From positions 372,001-436,000 of the forward strand of contig NZ_PGDQ01000003.1 of the NCBI RefSeq assembly GCF_003073135.1: 64,000 bases of DNA, written 5' to 3'. A model generated the notes under the pieces. It saw only the letters and a list, made by a program, of their open reading frames with translations, made no database searches and was not told the origin of the DNA. This DNA is from Euzebya rosea (GTDB taxonomy: Bacteria > Actinomycetota > Nitriliruptoria > Euzebyales > Euzebyaceae). Positions 9,029-17,381 of this stretch are shown here, piece by piece. Numbering within the stretch: position 1 is the first letter of the stretch; each line of letters begins with the position of its first letter. The translations under genes were made by a program, and so were the position numbers.

Positions 9029-10186
9029 TTGCGCATCTCAAAGAAGCTACGTCTGATCGCCATGATGCTCGTGGCCATGCTCGTCCTGGCTGCCTGCAGC
9101 TCCGGCGACGACGAAGGGACCGACGAGGAGTCCGAGGGCGCTGACACGTCCGAGGAGACCGCCCCCGAGGGCGAAGACGGTGGCGACGACACCGCCGCCA
9201 CCGAGGACGCGCCGTCCACCGGCTCGACCACCGGCTCTGAGGGCTCGACCCTGCAGGCCACGCTGGACGCCGGCGTCCTGAAGTGCGGCGTCAACGGCCA
9301 GCTCAACGGCTTCTCCCTCGACGAGGGCGGCACCTACAGCGGTCTCGACGTCGACTACTGCAAGGCCATCGCGGCCGCCGTCCTCGGCGACCCCGAGGCC
9401 GTCGAGTACACCAACCTGTCTGCGGAGACCCGTTTCACGGCCCTGCAGTCCGGTGAGGTCGACGTCCTGTCCCGCAACGGCACCTGGACCGCCTCCCGTG
9501 ACGGTGAGCTGGGCCTGCAGTGGACCGCCACCACCTACTACGACGGCCAGGGCATGCTCGTCAACGCTGACGACCCCGCCGAGGCTGTCGAGGACATGGA
9601 CGGCTACCTGATCTGCGTGCAGACCGGTACCACCACCGAGCTGAACCTCGAGACCTACTTCGACAACCTGGGCATCTCCTACGAGCCCGTCAACGTTGCC
9701 GACGAGGCCGCGGTCACGGAGAACTTCTCCACCGGCGCCTGCGACGCCTACACCACGGACCGTTCCGGTCTGGCCTCCTTCGCGGCCACCTACACCGGCG
9801 GCGACGTGAAGATCCTCCCCGACGTGATGTCCAAGGAGCCGCTCGGCCCGGCCGTCCGCCAGGGTGACGACCAGTGGTTCGACATCGTCCAGTGGGTCGT
9901 CTTCGCGACCTTCCAGGCCGAGGAGTTCGGCCTGACCTCCGAGAACATCGGCTCCTTCGACGCCGGCGCCAACGCCGACATCGCCCGTTTCCTGGGCCAG
10001 GAGGACGGTCAGACGACCGGTGCCGGCCTGGGCTTCCCGGACGAGCAGTGGGCCGTTCGCGTGATCGAGGCTGTTGGTAACTACCAGGAGATCTTCGACC
10101 GCAACATCCTCCCCATCGGTCTGGACGAGGGTGTCAACCAGCTGTGGACCGAGGGCGGCCTGCACTACGCGCCGCCGTTCCGCTAG
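9029..10186 (+). CDS. aapJ: General L-amino-acid ABC transporter, substrate-binding lipoprotein
   Basis: Extracytoplasmic solute-binding protein of the AapJ/BztA family, delivering polar amino acids to the permeases encoded downstream. I place the start at the TTG at 9029: AAGGAG at 9015-9020 is 8 nt upstream, and the product then begins with a lipoprotein signal ending VLAAC (lipidated Cys near residue 23). Residues about 24-75 are a long acidic Asp/Glu/Ser/Thr linker. Family blocks include LKCGVNGQLNGFS, GLDVDYCKAIAAAV, ALQSGEVDVLSRN and YYDGQGMLV. The gene uses noticeably more U-ending codons (CGT, GGT, GTT) than its neighbours, as expected for a highly expressed binding protein. Two strong hairpins separate it from the permease genes. 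Confidence 0.9.
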   Translation: MRISKKLRLIAMMLVAMLVLAACSSGDDEGTDEESEGADTSEETAPEGEDGGDDTAATEDAPSTGSTTGSEGSTLQATLDAGVLKCGVNGQLNGFSLDEGGTYSGLDVDYCKAIAAAVLGDPEAVEYTNLSAETRFTALQSGEVDVLSRNGTWTASRDGELGLQWTATTYYDGQGMLVNADDPAEAVEDMDGYLICVQTGTTTELNLETYFDNLGISYEPVNVADEAAVTENFSTGACDAYTTDRSGLASFAATYTGGDVKILPDVMSKEPLGPAVRQGDDQWFDIVQWVVFATFQAEEFGLTSENIGSFDAGANADIARFLGQEDGQTTGAGLGFPDEQWAVRVIEAVGNYQEIFDRNILPIGLDEGVNQLWTEGGLHYAPPFR

Positions 10187-10195
10187 AGCACGGTT

Positions 10196-10221
10196 CCGGC
10201 CGCCGTTGACGCGGCGGCCGG
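10196..10221 (+). terminator. First hairpin downstream of aapJ
   Basis: A perfect nine-base-pair GC stem (10196-10204 pairing with 10213-10221, eight-base loop) starts 10 nt after the aapJ stop. There is no U run. Together with the next hairpin it probably protects the aapJ transcript 3' end and reduces read-through into the permease genes. Confidence 0.6.
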
Positions 10222-10244
10222 GCTGCTCCAGCAGCCAGTTGGTG

Positions 10245-10274
10245 TTCGGGGCGGGCGGAAACGTCCGCCCCGAA
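10245..10274 (+). terminator. Second hairpin downstream of aapJ, GAAA tetraloop
   Basis: A thirteen-base-pair stem (10245-10257 with 10262-10274, one G-U pair) is closed by a GAAA tetraloop. GNRA loops are unusually stable and common in processing or attenuation hairpins. The position between a binding-protein gene and its permease genes fits differential expression within one transcript. Confidence 0.65.
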
Positions 10275-10338
10275 TGCTGTCCAATCTGAAACACTCAACG
10301 GATACACAGACGACAGCGCACGCGCTCGAGGAGGCCAC

Positions 10339-11529
10339 GTGTCAACCACTGCCCCCATTCCGCCGCTGAGAAGCCAGGAGAATCCGCCGTTCTACAGGGA
10401 CGTCAGGGTCATCCGGTGGATCGGACAGATTGCTGTCCTGGCGGTGGTCGTCGCAGTAGCGGCGTACCTCTACAACAACATCAGGACGAACCTGCAGGCG
10501 GCGGGCCTGCCCACCGGGTTCGAGTTCCTGGACGGCAAGTTCGGCTCGGCCATCCCCGGGCTCGACGACGCCGCTGACGAGAGCGTGCTCGGAGCCTTCT
10601 GGCTGGGCTACCTCAACACCGTCAGGGTGATCCTGGTCGGGATCCCCGGCTGCACGATCATCGGCATCCTGATCGGCATCGCGCGGCTGTCCAACAACGT
10701 GGCGGTCCGCACCTTCGGCACCCTGTACGTGGAGACGTTCCGGAACGTGCCGGCGCTGGTGTGGATCTTCATCGCCCACTTCGGCATCACGCTGGGCTCC
10801 CTGCCGCAGATCACCGAGGCGCCCACGCCGCTGGATGCGTTCGTGGTGTCCAACCGCGGCATCGGCATCCCGTGGCTGAACCCCGACGCCAGCGGCCTGA
10901 TGTTCGTGGCGTTCATCGGCCTCGGACTGCTCGCCGCGGTCCTGATGGCCGCCTACCGGGGCAGCGTCAACGCCAGGACAGGCCAGCCCGCCCGCGGAGG
11001 GCTGTACGGCATCGGCGCGTTCCTCGTCGTCGTCGCGATCGGCAACTTCATCGCCGGCAACGCCCTCGCGCTGGACCCGGCCATGATCGACGGCCGGCAG
11101 GTCGGCGGTGGCCTGACCGTCATCCCGAACTACGCCTCGCTCACCGTCGCCCTCACGCTGTACACCGCGTCCCACGTCGCCGAGATCGTGCGTGGCGCCA
11201 TCCAAGCCATCCACAAGGGGCAGACGGAGGCCGCCAACGCCGTCGCGCTGTCGACCTTCCAGCGCTACCGCTTCGTGATCCTGCCGCAGGCCTTCCGGAT
11301 CATGATCCCGCCGTTGGCGAACCAGTACCTCAACATCACCAAGAACTCCTCCCTCGCGGTGGCCGTCGGCTACATCGAGATCACCGCCATCTTCGGCCGT
11401 GCCACCAACAACGCCGCGCCGGCGATCCAGACGGTGGTCGTGCTGATGGGGCTGTACCTGACGTTCTCCTTGGGCATCTCGCTCATCGCGAACTTCTTCA
11501 ACAACCGACTGGCGCTGGAGACCCGATGA
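10339..11529 (+). CDS. aapQ: L-amino-acid ABC transporter permease (AapQ type)
   Basis: Integral membrane permease of 396 residues in the polar amino-acid uptake family. An N-terminal hydrophobic segment (about residues 28-50) precedes a large periplasmic-side insert, as in AapQ/BztB. The binding-protein-dependent transport block is present near the C-terminus: SHVAEIVRGAIQAIHKGQ, then FRIMIPPLANQYLN and KNSSLAVAVGY. The start is GTG at 10339 with GAGGAGG at 10328-10334. Its stop overlaps the ATG of the next permease (ATGA at 11526-11529), so the subunits are coupled. It should heterodimerise with the next gene product. Confidence 0.9.
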   Translation: MSTTAPIPPLRSQENPPFYRDVRVIRWIGQIAVLAVVVAVAAYLYNNIRTNLQAAGLPTGFEFLDGKFGSAIPGLDDAADESVLGAFWLGYLNTVRVILVGIPGCTIIGILIGIARLSNNVAVRTFGTLYVETFRNVPALVWIFIAHFGITLGSLPQITEAPTPLDAFVVSNRGIGIPWLNPDASGLMFVAFIGLGLLAAVLMAAYRGSVNARTGQPARGGLYGIGAFLVVVAIGNFIAGNALALDPAMIDGRQVGGGLTVIPNYASLTVALTLYTASHVAEIVRGAIQAIHKGQTEAANAVALSTFQRYRFVILPQAFRIMIPPLANQYLNITKNSSLAVAVGYIEITAIFGRATNNAAPAIQTVVVLMGLYLTFSLGISLIANFFNNRLALETR

Positions 11530-12815
11530 GCACCATCAAGACCCAGACCCCCGGCCCGGAGGACAACCCGGTCGCACCGGACGCGCCGTTGCCCACCGGC
11601 CTCGACCACGGGCTCCGCGGCCTGATCCGCGAGAACCTGTTCAAGGACACCAAGAACTCGATCCTGACGATCGTCTTCGGGCTGATCCTCGGGTACGTGC
11701 TCTACCGCGCGTCGATCTTCGTGTTCTTCAACGAGAAGGTCACTCCCGACGGTGGCATGCGGAACTCCTGGGACATCATCAGCTCCCAGCTGATCCGCTA
11801 CATGGTCGGCACCCAGTTCGACGGCACCGACATCGGCTACCCGATGCTGTGGGCCGCGATCTACACGATCGCCTTCACCCTGGGCTTCGCGTCGGGCCGC
11901 ATGCCGGGCGACACCTCGCCACCGATGACGACCCGCACGAAGCTCGGCATCGTCGCCCCGCCCGTGCTGGCGATGGCGGTGATCCTCAGCTTCACCGAGA
12001 CGATCACCCCGACGCTGCTGGTCATCGGGCTCGCGGTGCCGTTCTTCGTCGGCCAGCGCATCCCGGCGCTGCTGCCGGAGTCGGTGCTGCACCGGCGGAC
12101 GCTCATCCTGGCCGGCCTCGTCCTCCTGGCCTTCCTGCTCGAGACCGGGTTCAACCCGGGCAACGTCGACAACTTCGGTGGCCTGCTGCTGACCGTCAAC
12201 GTCGCCTTCATCTCCATCGCGGCCTGCTTCCCGCTGGGTGTGGTCCTCGCCCTGACCCGCCGGTCGAGCTTCCCGCTCCTGCGGCCGGTCGCGGTGCTCT
12301 ACATCGAGCTGATCCGGGGTGTGCCGCTGATCACGCTGCTGTTCATGGGTGAGTTCGCCCTGCGGTTCTTCTTCCCCTCCAGCTTCGAACCGCCGGCGTC
12401 GGTGATCCGCGCGATCATCATGTTCACCCTGTTCAGCGCCGCCTACGTGGCCGAGATCGTCCGTGGTGGCCTCCAGTCGGTCCCCGGCGGGCAGACCGAG
12501 GCCGGGCAGGCCGTCGGCCTCTCGCCGGTCACGATCACCCGGAAGATCGTCCTCCCGCAGGCGCTGCGGAACTCGATCCCGGCGCTGGTCGGACAGTTCA
12601 TCGCCCTGCTGAAGGACACGACGCTGCTGATCATCATCAGCCAGTTCGACCTGCTGGGCGTGTCCGACCCGATCCTCGCCAGCCCCGAGTTCCAGAACCA
12701 GGGCTACGCGCCGGAGGTCTACGCCTTCGTCGCCTTCATCTTCTGGGTCATGTGTTTCTCCATGTCCCGTGCATCACAGCGTCTCGAAACCAAGCTTGGA
12801 GTTGGTACCCGATGA
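11526..12815 (+). CDS. aapM: L-amino-acid ABC transporter permease (AapM type)
   Basis: Second membrane permease of the system, 429 residues. There are several hydrophobic segments (about residues 50-70, 130-200) before the transport core [19 protein letters not shown] and [16 protein letters not shown]. These form the EAA loop that contacts the ATPase. It starts within the aapQ stop codon (ATGA) and itself ends overlapping the ATPase start (ATGA at 12812-12815). The organisation therefore supports a stoichiometric AapQ-AapM-AapP complex. Confidence 0.9.
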   Translation: MSTIKTQTPGPEDNPVAPDAPLPTGLDHGLRGLIRENLFKDTKNSILTIVFGLILGYVLYRASIFVFFNEKVTPDGGMRNSWDIISSQLIRYMVGTQFDGTDIGYPMLWAAIYTIAFTLGFASGRMPGDTSPPMTTRTKLGIVAPPVLAMAVILSFTETITPTLLVIGLAVPFFVGQRIPALLPESVLHRRTLILAGLVLLAFLLETGFNPGNVDNFGGLLLTVNVAFISIAACFPLGVVLALTRRSSFPLLRPVAVLYIELIRGVPLITLLFMGEFALRFFFPSSFEPPASVIRAIIMFTLFSAAYVAEIVRGGLQSVPGGQTEAGQAVGLSPVTITRKIVLPQALRNSIPALVGQFIALLKDTTLLIIISQFDLLGVSDPILASPEFQNQGYAPEVYAFVAFIFWVMCFSMSRASQRLETKLGVGTR

Positions 12816-13594
12816 GCAACCTCGACGATCTCCGTTCCGCCGCACTGAAGCCCGGCGGGACGGGCGAGCCGATCATCACGATCAGCGACATGGACAAGTT
12901 CTACGGGGACTTCCAGGCCCTGAAGAACATCAACCTCGTCGTCGGTGCCCAGGAGGTCGTGGTGGTCATCGGACCGTCCGGCTCGGGCAAGTCCACGATG
13001 ATCCGCTGCGTGAACCACCTCGAGGAGCACACCCGGGGTCGGATCGTGGTGGACGGTGTGGAGCTGTCCAACGACGTGCGGAACATCCAGGAGATCCGCC
13101 GCGAGTGCGGCATGGTCTTCCAGAGCTTCAACCTGTTCCCGCACATGACCATCATGGAGAACATCACCCTCGGCCCGCGGCAGGTCCGCAAGCAGCCGAA
13201 GGCCGAGGCCGAGGCCGAGGCCATGCGGCTGCTCGAGATGGTGAAGATCCCCGAGCAGGCCCACAAGCAGCCGGGTCAGCTGTCGGGTGGCCAGCAGCAG
13301 CGCGTGGCGATCGCCCGTGCGCTGGCCATGAAGCCCAAGGTCATGCTGTTCGACGAACCGACCTCGGCGCTCGACCCGGAGATGGTCAAGGAGGTCCTCG
13401 ATGCCATGCAGGAGCTGGCGGCCTCCGGCATGACGATGATCGTGGTCACCCACGAGATGGGCTTCGCCCGGGCCGTCGCCGACCGGGTGGTGTTCATGGC
13501 CGACGGCGAGATCGTCGAGGTCGGGACCCCGGAGCACTTCTTCGACAACCCCCAGGAGGAGCGCACCAAGCTGTTCCTCTCCCAGATCCTCTAG
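12812..13594 (+). CDS. aapP: Amino-acid ABC transporter ATP-binding protein
   Basis: ATPase subunit of 260 residues, peripheral on the cytoplasmic face. Walker A is GPSGSGKST, the Q-loop region is [15 protein letters not shown], the ABC signature is [15 protein letters not shown], Walker B is [12 protein letters not shown] and the switch histidine is in VTHEMGFA. It belongs to the GlnQ/HisP branch that energises amino-acid import. The start ATG overlaps the aapM stop. A strong hairpin at 13625-13660 closes the operon. Confidence 0.95.
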   Translation: MSNLDDLRSAALKPGGTGEPIITISDMDKFYGDFQALKNINLVVGAQEVVVVIGPSGSGKSTMIRCVNHLEEHTRGRIVVDGVELSNDVRNIQEIRRECGMVFQSFNLFPHMTIMENITLGPRQVRKQPKAEAEAEAMRLLEMVKIPEQAHKQPGQLSGGQQQRVAIARALAMKPKVMLFDEPTSALDPEMVKEVLDAMQELAASGMTMIVVTHEMGFARAVADRVVFMADGEIVEVGTPEHFFDNPQEERTKLFLSQIL

Positions 13595-13624
13595 GGAGGC
13601 GATCCTCCGGCCCGCCGGACACGG

Positions 13625-13660
13625 ACGAGGCGCCGCCCCCTTCGGGGTGCGGCGCCTCGT
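13625..13660. terminator. Bidirectional hairpin between aapP and the TetR gene
   Basis: A perfect twelve-base-pair stem (13625-13636 with 13649-13660) extends through a C/G run to a TTCG loop. It lies between the convergent ends of aapP and the TetR gene and could end transcription from both sides. There is no U tract, as often in high-GC actinobacteria. Confidence 0.75.
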
Positions 13661-13684
13661 GTCGTTCGGTGGAGGAGGGGCGTG

Positions 13685-14260
13685 TCAGACCCGAGGGCGC
13701 AGACCGCCCGACAGGACCTCCAGCAGCTCGTCAGCGACCTTCTCGGCGGACTGACCGTCGTTGCCCTCGTTGCTCAGGGCACGCAGCCACAACGAGCCGT
13801 GGATGGCGCTGACGGCACCGTCGACGTCGAGGTCCTTGCGCAGGACCCCTTCGTCGACACCGCGCTGGAGCGCCGCCGCGAGGTCCTGCTGGCCACGCTC
13901 GAGCAGCAGCTCGCGGATGGCCCCGGCCTCCTCGTCGCCACGCAGCACGGCGCCGAGCAGATCGCGGGTCAGCGCGCTGGTGTCGCCGACCACGAGCTCG
14001 GCCAGGTCGACGACGAGGGCGCGCAGGTCAGCCCAGGGGTCATCGGTCTGCTGCGGGGACGCGGGTTCGCCGCGCACCTCCACGAGCGCGTCCAGCACGA
14101 CAGCCGTTCGGCTGTTCCACCACCTGTACACCGTCGCCTTGCCGACGCCCGCTCGCGCCACGATGGCGTTGATGGATGCGTCGGCATCCGCTGTGGTGAT
14201 CAGATCGTGGGTCGCCTTGAGGATTCGGTCACGGGCCTCGAGATCACGAGGTCGGCCCAT
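13685..14260 (-). CDS. TetR-family transcriptional regulator
   Basis: A 191-residue repressor-type regulator. The N-terminal helix-turn-helix is clear: residues 8-50 include RDRILKATHDLI, then INAIVARAGVGKATVYRWW. The C-terminal ligand-binding half is family-variable, so the ligand is unknown. I chose the ATG at 14260 (MGRPRDLEARDRI), because the upstream in-frame ATG would add 17 unconserved residues. It reads away from glyS; the 235-bp divergent region at 14261-14495 may hold its operator. No partner gene is adjacent, so its targets cannot be inferred. Confidence 0.88.
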   Translation of the reverse strand: MGRPRDLEARDRILKATHDLITTADADASINAIVARAGVGKATVYRWWNSRTAVVLDALVEVRGEPASPQQTDDPWADLRALVVDLAELVVGDTSALTRDLLGAVLRGDEEAGAIRELLLERGQQDLAAALQRGVDEGVLRKDLDVDGAVSAIHGSLWLRALSNEGNDGQSAEKVADELLEVLSGGLRPRV

Positions 14261-14495
14261 CAGGCATTCTCCATCATCGGTGGGACAAGAAAGCCCACCC
14301 CCTTCGTCCACAATGAAACACGGTCAGCGGACAAATAGCAACACTGGTCCACCAACGGTTCTCGTAATCGGTTCCGCACCTGCACCACGGGGTGGCCGGC
14401 ACGTTGACTGCGCCCCGTATGATCGTTCGTCCACCCGATCACCCCCCATCCGTCCCGACGACCGGGCGATGCCGCGCACGCCCCTGGAGCCCTCT

Positions 14496-15941
14496 GTGAC
14501 CGACGACCCGCACCTGCCGCCCCCGTTCGACGCCGACTACGAGACCGTCGACCCGCTGGCCGACGACACCGTGACCGAGCACCACACCTCGATGGAGACC
14601 ATCGTCGAGCTGTGCAAGCGCCGAGGCATCATCTTCCAGTCCTCGGAGATCTACGGCGGCCTGCGCGGGGCGTGGGACTACGGCCCGCTCGGCGTGGCGC
14701 TGAAGGACAACGTCCGCAACGCGTGGCGCAAGGCGATGTTCCAGCTGCGCGACGACGTCGTGCCGCTGGAGGCCTCCATCCTGATGAACCCGCAGGTGTG
14801 GGAGGCGTCCGGCCACGTCGGTGGCTTCACCGACCCGCTGGTGGAGTGCAGCAACTGCAACACCCGCCATCGCGAGGACCAGCTGGAGACCAACAAGAAG
14901 GGCGAGGTCTTCTGCCCCTCCTGCGGGCAGGTGGGCACCTTCGGGGAGTCCAAGGCCTTCAACCTGATGTTCCGCACGTTCGTCGGCCCGACGGAGGACA
15001 CCGCAGCGCAGGTGTGGCTGCGACCCGAGACCGCGCAGGGCATGTTCGTGGACTTCGCCCACGTGCAGCTGACCGCTCGAAAGAAGATCCCCTTCGGCAT
15101 CGGCCAGATCGGTCGGTCGTTCCGCAACGAGATCACCCCCCGCAACTTCATCTTCCGCGTCCGCGAGTTCGAGCAGATGGAGATGGAGTTCTTCTGCAAG
15201 CCCGGCACCGACGAGGAGTGGCACGCCTACTGGATCCGCCAGCGCTACGACTGGTACCGCAACCTGGGCCTGCGCACCGAGAACATCCGTATCCGTCCCC
15301 ACGCCGATGACGAGCTGTCGCACTACTCCAAGGGCACCGTCGACATCGAGTACCGGTTCCCGATGGGCTGGGGTGAGGTGGAGGGCATCGCCAACCGGGG
15401 CAACTTCGACCTGACCCAGCACGCCGAGCACTCGGGCAAGGACCTGTCGTACTTCGACCAGGCTGCCGACGAGCGCTACATCCCCTACGTCATCGAGCCG
15501 GCGGCCGGCGTGGACCGGATCGCCCTGACGTTCCTCGTCGACGCCTACCGGCAGGAGGAGGCGCCGACGGCCAAGGGCGGCACCGAAACCCGGACCGTCC
15601 TCAAGCTGCACCCCGAGATCGCGCCGGTGAAGGTCGCGGTCCTGCCGCTGTCGAAGAAGGACACGCTGACCCCGACGGCGCGAGAGGTCAACGACCTGCT
15701 CAAGCCGCACTTCGCCAACGTGGACTACGACGAGGCCGGCCAGATCGGCCGCCGCTACCGCCGGCAGGACGAGGTCGGTACGCCCTTCTGCGTCACCGTG
15801 GACTTCGAGACCGTCGAGGACGACCGGGCGGTCACCGTCCGCGACCGCGACACCATGACCCAGGAGCGCATCCCGATCGAGAAGCTGGTCGGCTACCTCC
15901 AGGAGCGCTTCGCCCAGCCGTGGAGTCCCGACACGGCCTGA
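14496..15941 (+). CDS. glyS: Glycyl-tRNA synthetase, dimeric (eukaryote-like) type
   Basis: Class II synthetase charging tRNA-Gly. The N-terminal core has ETIVELCKRRGIIFQSSEI and GGLRGAWDYGPLG. A probable zinc site is CSNCNTRH paired with CPSCGQ. Motif 2 is FRNEITPRNFIFRVREFEQ, motif 3 is PAAGVDRIALTF, and the C-terminal anticodon-binding domain includes PVKVAVLPLSKKD. GTG at 14496 has GGAG 7 nt upstream and gives 481 residues. Alternatives are ATG at 14469 (490 residues) and ATG at 14592 (450 residues, closer to the conserved start). Identity is certain; the start is uncertain. Confidence 0.95.
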   Translation: MTDDPHLPPPFDADYETVDPLADDTVTEHHTSMETIVELCKRRGIIFQSSEIYGGLRGAWDYGPLGVALKDNVRNAWRKAMFQLRDDVVPLEASILMNPQVWEASGHVGGFTDPLVECSNCNTRHREDQLETNKKGEVFCPSCGQVGTFGESKAFNLMFRTFVGPTEDTAAQVWLRPETAQGMFVDFAHVQLTARKKIPFGIGQIGRSFRNEITPRNFIFRVREFEQMEMEFFCKPGTDEEWHAYWIRQRYDWYRNLGLRTENIRIRPHADDELSHYSKGTVDIEYRFPMGWGEVEGIANRGNFDLTQHAEHSGKDLSYFDQAADERYIPYVIEPAAGVDRIALTFLVDAYRQEEAPTAKGGTETRTVLKLHPEIAPVKVAVLPLSKKDTLTPTAREVNDLLKPHFANVDYDEAGQIGRRYRRQDEVGTPFCVTVDFETVEDDRAVTVRDRDTMTQERIPIEKLVGYLQERFAQPWSPDTA

Positions 15942-15959
15942 GCCACCGTCGGAACGGGG

Positions 15960-16274
15960 TCAGCGCAGGTCGCGCCGGGCCCAGGGGTCGTGCGGCTCGG
16001 CGTCGGCAACCGCATCGCGGACCAGCCGGGCCGCATCGGACTCGATGCGCTCGGTGCGCTGCATGATCTGCGCGACCCCGCGGGCCATCCACGCCGCCAG
16101 CCGCAGGACCGTCCCCGCGATGAACGTCACGACCCAGGCGATGATCGCGAACGGCAGGTTGCCGTCCCTGAACAGCAGGGCGCCCGCGACGACGCCGGCC
16201 ATGCCGGCGACGTAGACCAGGCCGTCGGCCACACGGGCAGCGACCACGAGCTCGTTCGGCTTCACGGGTTCCAT
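15960..16274 (-). CDS. Small membrane protein of unknown function
   Basis: A 104-residue protein with two hydrophobic segments, about residues 18-36 (VADGLVYVAGMAGVVAGALL region) and 41-62, followed by a charged helical tail (RTERIESDAARLVRD). I recognise no family. It is transcribed against glyS, ending 18 nt from the glyS stop, and its ATG at 16274 is only 10 nt from the divergent dGTPase-like gene. The TM pattern, charged tail and ordinary codon use suggest a real gene; function is unknown. Confidence 0.65.
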   Translation of the reverse strand: MEPVKPNELVVAARVADGLVYVAGMAGVVAGALLFRDGNLPFAIIAWVVTFIAGTVLRLAAWMARGVAQIMQRTERIESDAARLVRDAVADAEPHDPWARRDLR

Positions 16275-16284
16275 CGCGACGCCG

Positions 16285-17319
16285 ATGCTAGCCTCGTGGT
16301 CGGTGGCAACGTCACGAACCCCCCGTGATCGAACCGAGGAACTGGAGCGTGCCAGCCTCTCGGGATGGGCGACGTTGTCCGCAGAGACCAAGGGGCGCGA
16401 ACAACACGAGCCGGCCGATCCGCTCCGCTCGACCTTCCAGGTCGACGTGCACCGCATCCTCGCCTCGACCGCGTTCGGACGGCTGAAGGACAAGAGCCAC
16501 GTGCTGCTGGCCCCCGGCGGGGACGGGTACCGCTCGCGCATCGACCACACGCTGTTCGGGTCACGGATCGCCCGGACCATCAGCCGGGCCCTGCGGCTGA
16601 ACGAGGACCTGACCGAGGCCATCGCCCTGGGCCGTGACCTCGGTGCTGCGGCGTTCGCGCGGGCCGGGGACGAGGCGTTCGGACTGTTCACCGAGGAGCC
16701 CTTCCGCCACAACCACCAGTCGGTCAGGGTGGTCGAGCTCATCGAGCAGGACGGCCAGGGCCTGAACCTGTGCTGGGAGGTCCGCGACGGCATCGCGACC
16801 CACACCGTGGCCGCGGAGATGCCCGCCACCCGAGAGGGCGAGGTCGTCCGCCTGGCCGATCGGATCGCCGGCGTCATCGGCGAGCTCCGCGACGCCCTGT
16901 CCGTTGGGGTCATCGTGTCGGAGGACCTTCCCGAACGGGCCACGAGCATCCTCGGCCCGACCCCGGAGGACTGGATCACCGCACTGTGCGCGGACGCGGT
17001 GCAGGCGTCGGCCGACACCCCGGAGATCCGCCTGTCCAGCCCCGCCGCGACCGCCCTCGACGCCATGGAGGACGTCGCGACGACCCGGGTCAGCGGTCGC
17101 CACGGGGTCCTCGCCGAACGGGCACGTGGCGCGCACTGCCTGTCCAGCCTCGTCGTCTTCTACGTCGACAACCCCGGCCGGCTGCCCAGCCAGTTCCGCA
17201 ACGGCGGTGATCCCGAGCTGCAGCGCGTCATCGACTTCGTCACGTCGCTGACCGACGGCCAGGCCCTGCGCCTGTTCAACCAGCTGCTGCTGCCCCGGCG
17301 GTCACCGCACCGGCTCTGA
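16285..17319 (+). CDS. dgt: dGTPase-like HD-domain protein with altered catalytic motif
   Basis: Related to deoxyguanosinetriphosphate triphosphohydrolases, 344 residues. Family landmarks are recognisable: LSGWATLSAETKGRE, FGRLKDKSHVLLAP, ARTISRALRLNEDLTEAIAL, GLNLCWEVRDGI and ADRIAG. The metal-binding His of the first motif is kept (His 88) and so is the last Asp (Asp 192). The central HD pair, however, reads RD (Arg 117, Asp 118), and the normally following LGHPPFGHAGE-like segment reads LGAAAFARAGD. A canonical H...HD...D metal site therefore cannot form. It may be inactive, regulatory or altered in chemistry. Placement directly before dnaG and sigA matches the actinobacterial dgt-dnaG pairing. 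The N-terminus (ATG at 16285) is only a best guess. Confidence 0.82.
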   Translation: MLASWSVATSRTPRDRTEELERASLSGWATLSAETKGREQHEPADPLRSTFQVDVHRILASTAFGRLKDKSHVLLAPGGDGYRSRIDHTLFGSRIARTISRALRLNEDLTEAIALGRDLGAAAFARAGDEAFGLFTEEPFRHNHQSVRVVELIEQDGQGLNLCWEVRDGIATHTVAAEMPATREGEVVRLADRIAGVIGELRDALSVGVIVSEDLPERATSILGPTPEDWITALCADAVQASADTPEIRLSSPAATALDAMEDVATTRVSGRHGVLAERARGAHCLSSLVVFYVDNPGRLPSQFRNGGDPELQRVIDFVTSLTDGQALRLFNQLLLPRRSPHRL

Positions 17320-17381
17320 GCCGACGCCGAGTGCCCGTGGGTCCCGACGACGTCGCAACCCGACACTAGACTCGGACGGAC

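Noticed and set aside
14261-14495. T-box leader upstream of glyS
   Set aside because: No convincing T-box bulge sequence or specifier-loop/terminator arrangement was visible. The region also serves the divergent TetR gene.
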